Of a stretch of 64,000 nt of DNA, positions 61,765-64,000 are shown in pieces. Location of the stretch: positions 52,655,763 to 52,719,762 of the forward strand of contig OW679202.1 in NCBI GenBank assembly GCA_940337035.1. Direction: 5' to 3'. The notes under the pieces are model-generated. The model was given only the letters and a program-made list of their open reading frames with translations, was not told the origin of the DNA and ran no database searches. How positions within the stretch are numbered: the stretch's first letter is position 1; every line of letters starts with the position of its first letter. A program made the position numbers and the translations under genes. The stretch is from Agriotes lineatus (lineage: Eukaryota > Arthropoda > Insecta > Coleoptera > Elateridae).

Positions 61765-63029
61765 AACGTCTTCAGAATAAATGACGTCAGACTTATTGGT
61801 AGGTAAGATTTAGTCTGGGCATAGCTCTCCTTTTCCGGCTTTGGCATAAATACCACTCTCACTTTTCTCCACCTTGCTAGTATGTAACCTAGGGCCAGAC
61901 TTGCCCTTAGCATCGCACATAGAAGGGAGATGATTCACCAGCCCTGAGTGAGTAGAGCTGGGTATATCCCATCTCCACCGGGAGCTTTAAATAATTCAAA
62001 ACTGTGTAGAGCCCATTCAAGTTTAGTTATGTTTATCTCTTGATGTGCTGTCTTCCACTTCTCTTGTGTAGCCCTGCGTAGAGGTATTTCTACACCATGG
62101 TCACTGGTGTTATCTCGCTGTAATAGTATACTGCTTGGAAAATGTGTCTGTAGTAGAACTGCCACTGATTCTTCCCCAGTTTCCGTGTATCCTCCTTCAG
62201 GTTTTTTCAGTGTTTCCACTATCTGTTGTCTGTCTTTTGCTAGCGCCTTTTGGGGTTTTGTACATTCTGGTGTCTTGTCGACTCCCTTGCAGTACTCTCT
62301 CCATGAGGATCGTTTTACTTTCCTCACTTTGTTGTATTTTGTAAGGACTTCTTTATAAGGTTCCCACTTTCCTATCATTTTTGCATTGTTAAATAGCCTT
62401 CTTGTCTCCACTGGCAGCTCTGAAAGTCTACCATTCCACCATGAAACGTCTCTGGTTGACCTTCTAGAAGTTGCAGTACATCATGATTTGAAGGCATTTA
62501 TCAGTGATTCAGTGATGGTGTCTGCCATTGTTTATAATTCAGCAGTGTTACTGGCCTTAGAGGGGCAATCCCGGAGTGCCTGATTAAGCTTCTCTTTATA
62601 TAAGCCCCAGTTGCAGTTTCTGGGATTCCTGTACTCCATGTCGGTTAGCACTGGTGTCTTAATGTCAAATCTGATGTATTTGTGATCCGTGAGCGATGGC
62701 TCTTCAGATACATGTCATTTTTCTACCATGTTTGCCGTAGTTGTGGTGGCTACAATTATATCAATGACCTCCATTCTAACACTAGTTATAAATGTGGGTT
62801 CATTATCTAGATTCATTGGCAAGAGCCTATTTTCTAGAAAGAAATCATTGCTTCCCCATGCTATGTGGTGAGCATTTGCATCACATCCTAGTAGTAGCTG
62901 CAGGTTCGCCCCTCTGCAGTATCCTACTAGCTTCCTCATCTCAGGAGTGGATGGATCTCCTGGCTGGTCATATGGGAGGTATACGGATCCAATAATAAGT
63001 TCCCTCTCGTTATCTTCCATAGCCATTTT

Positions 63030-64000
63030 GGTTTTGATCTACACTAAGATGGCTAGGATACATGGAAAGAATGCCTGATGACTGAACAAGGAAAATGCCC
63101 TATAGAGACAAGTCTGAGAGAAGAACGAAAATTGGAAGGTCCACAAAGTTAGTAGCAAGGCTGTGGAAAGAGCGGAATGACGAGATCTGTTAAAGGAGGC
63201 CATAGCCCTTCAAGGACTGCAGCATCGTGGGGTATCATATGATCGAGCAAACAAATTACAACTTGAAGAGTAAAGTGCAACTAATTTTGTAGCTACAGTA
63301 AAAATTTATAAGCAAAGGTGAAGAGTTGGCTCAGGTATGAGATCACAGCCACGTTTCACGAAGAATTTTGTTTTGTGATATATGTTGCAAAAGGTTGTGT
63401 TGCAATGGTATTTGTCACTATAATTTAAAATATAGTTGTAACTAGAGATGCAACAAGCTGAGAATTTTAGAAATTGCCTAGTATCGCGCTCTCTGTGAAA
63501 GCACTACTATATTGATTTCGACTGTTATAAGTAGCATAACTTGAAATACGTAGAAATATTAAGTATGTTTTTTGAAATATCCCGATTTATTATTCTCTGC
63601 TGTTTTGATAGCCATTGGCAAGGGCGTGTTGTGCATTTGTTTTTTAAATCGGGCATTATTCTTTGCTGTTTTGATACCATTGGCAAGGGTGTGTTATGCA
63701 TTTGTTTTTTAAATCGAGCTTACTTCTGAAAACGTCAAAACTCCAAGTAGGGGTTGAAGTGTGCAAAAAAAGATGTATCCTTTGTGTTCTGATAATATGT
63801 AGAAGCAAAATTGGAAAGTGGGCATCCATAACAGCCATGCAGAGACTTTTTTTAAAAACTTGGATGCTGTTGATTAAATAGCAAAAAATGGCTGAGTATT
63901 AGGTGCATCCCTAGTAAACATCTTAATACTGTAAAATAATCCTTCTAAAACTTCTATAGAGTAGAGTAGCCAGTTTTCAATTTATACAAACCTTGAGATT
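63030..64000. other. Terminal stretch, no gene recognised
   Basis: Short unclassified frames only. It includes a two-copy 66-bp tandem repeat at 63587-63718. Confidence 0.4.
63587..63718 (+). repeat. Two-copy tandem repeat, about 66 bp
   Basis: GCTGTTTTGATA..CCATTGGCAAGGG, then GTGTTRTGCATTTGTTTTTT, appears twice in direct orientation with a few differences. Confidence 0.85.

Larger units (their letters stand above)
56715..63030 (-). pseudogene. R1/Jockey-group LINE split by three younger insertions
   Basis: Minus strand, read from the right. The endonuclease at 63026-62715 shows ELIIGSVYLPYD and GCDANAHHIAWGSND. The linker follows at 62411-61935 (KAPGGDGIYPALLTQ). RT finger at about 61913-61768 shows RKVRVVFMPKPEKES and SYLPISLTSFILKTL. 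It continues at 60123-60020 (EKLIDRYIRDEVL), then 58889-58541 (FLDIEGAFGNTSFDS; TRGCP; YANDITIY) and 56884-56715 (HGKFECIVFERMQLAF; LSVNPEKTSLLL). Each gap is filled by another element, and the reading resumes at or near its border. The catalytic ADD is AND. Frames are broken. Confidence 0.85.

Noticed and set aside
62107..62358. Overlapping plus-strand frames at 62.1-62.6 kb
   Set aside because: They are antisense shadows of the LINE linker/RT on the minus strand.

Overview
The window is a transposon-dense, AT-rich piece of a eukaryotic, most likely insect, nuclear genome. Spliceosomal introns, mariner/Tc1, piggyBac, Penelope, Gypsy and many LINE relics, and SINEs with A/B boxes all point that way. 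The host genes are two same-strand copies of staufen, a double-stranded-RNA-binding protein gene. An extra staufen paralogue called StauC has been described in beetles as a factor in RNAi. A beetle is therefore a plausible source, but that is an inference.

Layout. 0-3.4 kb: LINE with a long open ORF2. 3.4-4.5 kb: mariner relic. 4.5-7.3 kb: unit with inverted termini holding an intron-containing gene with a DUF4806-like C-terminus. 7.4-10.2 kb: decayed RTE-like LINE. 11.9-34.8 kb: staufen copy 1, six proposed exons covering dsRBD1, the split dsRBD2, dsRBD3 and a disrupted dsRBD4. Its introns are swollen by a Jockey-like LINE, an LTR/gag tandem, a piggyBac gene split by a fold-back element, an LTR element with inverted LTRs (4-bp target duplication), a 5S-rRNA-derived SINE, an RTE-like LINE and a Gypsy (CsRn1-like) element. 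35-52.9 kb: intergenic repeats, namely an R4-like LINE carrying a second 5S-SINE, two mariners, tRNA-like tandem repeats, tRNA-SINEs, fold-back elements, two head-to-head Penelope pieces and a Jockey-like LINE. 53.3-55.7 kb: start of staufen copy 2 (two exons, dsRBD1), with upstream and intron sequence aligning to copy 1. 55.9-63.0 kb: an R1/Jockey-group LINE on the minus strand, split three times by a Tc1 element, a mariner and an RTE-like LINE.

Function. Only the staufen copies look like host genes. In copy 1 all identified coding joins from exon 1 to exon 4 keep phase. The end of the gene is uncertain: either it stops in exon 4, or it splices through an unusual donor to two further exons at 34.5-34.8 kb. 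Copy 2 continues beyond, or is lost in, sequence after 55.5 kb, because no dsRBD2/3 exon is visible up to 64 kb. The rest is mobile DNA in various states of decay. Splice sites and exon joins were read by eye and no database search was run.
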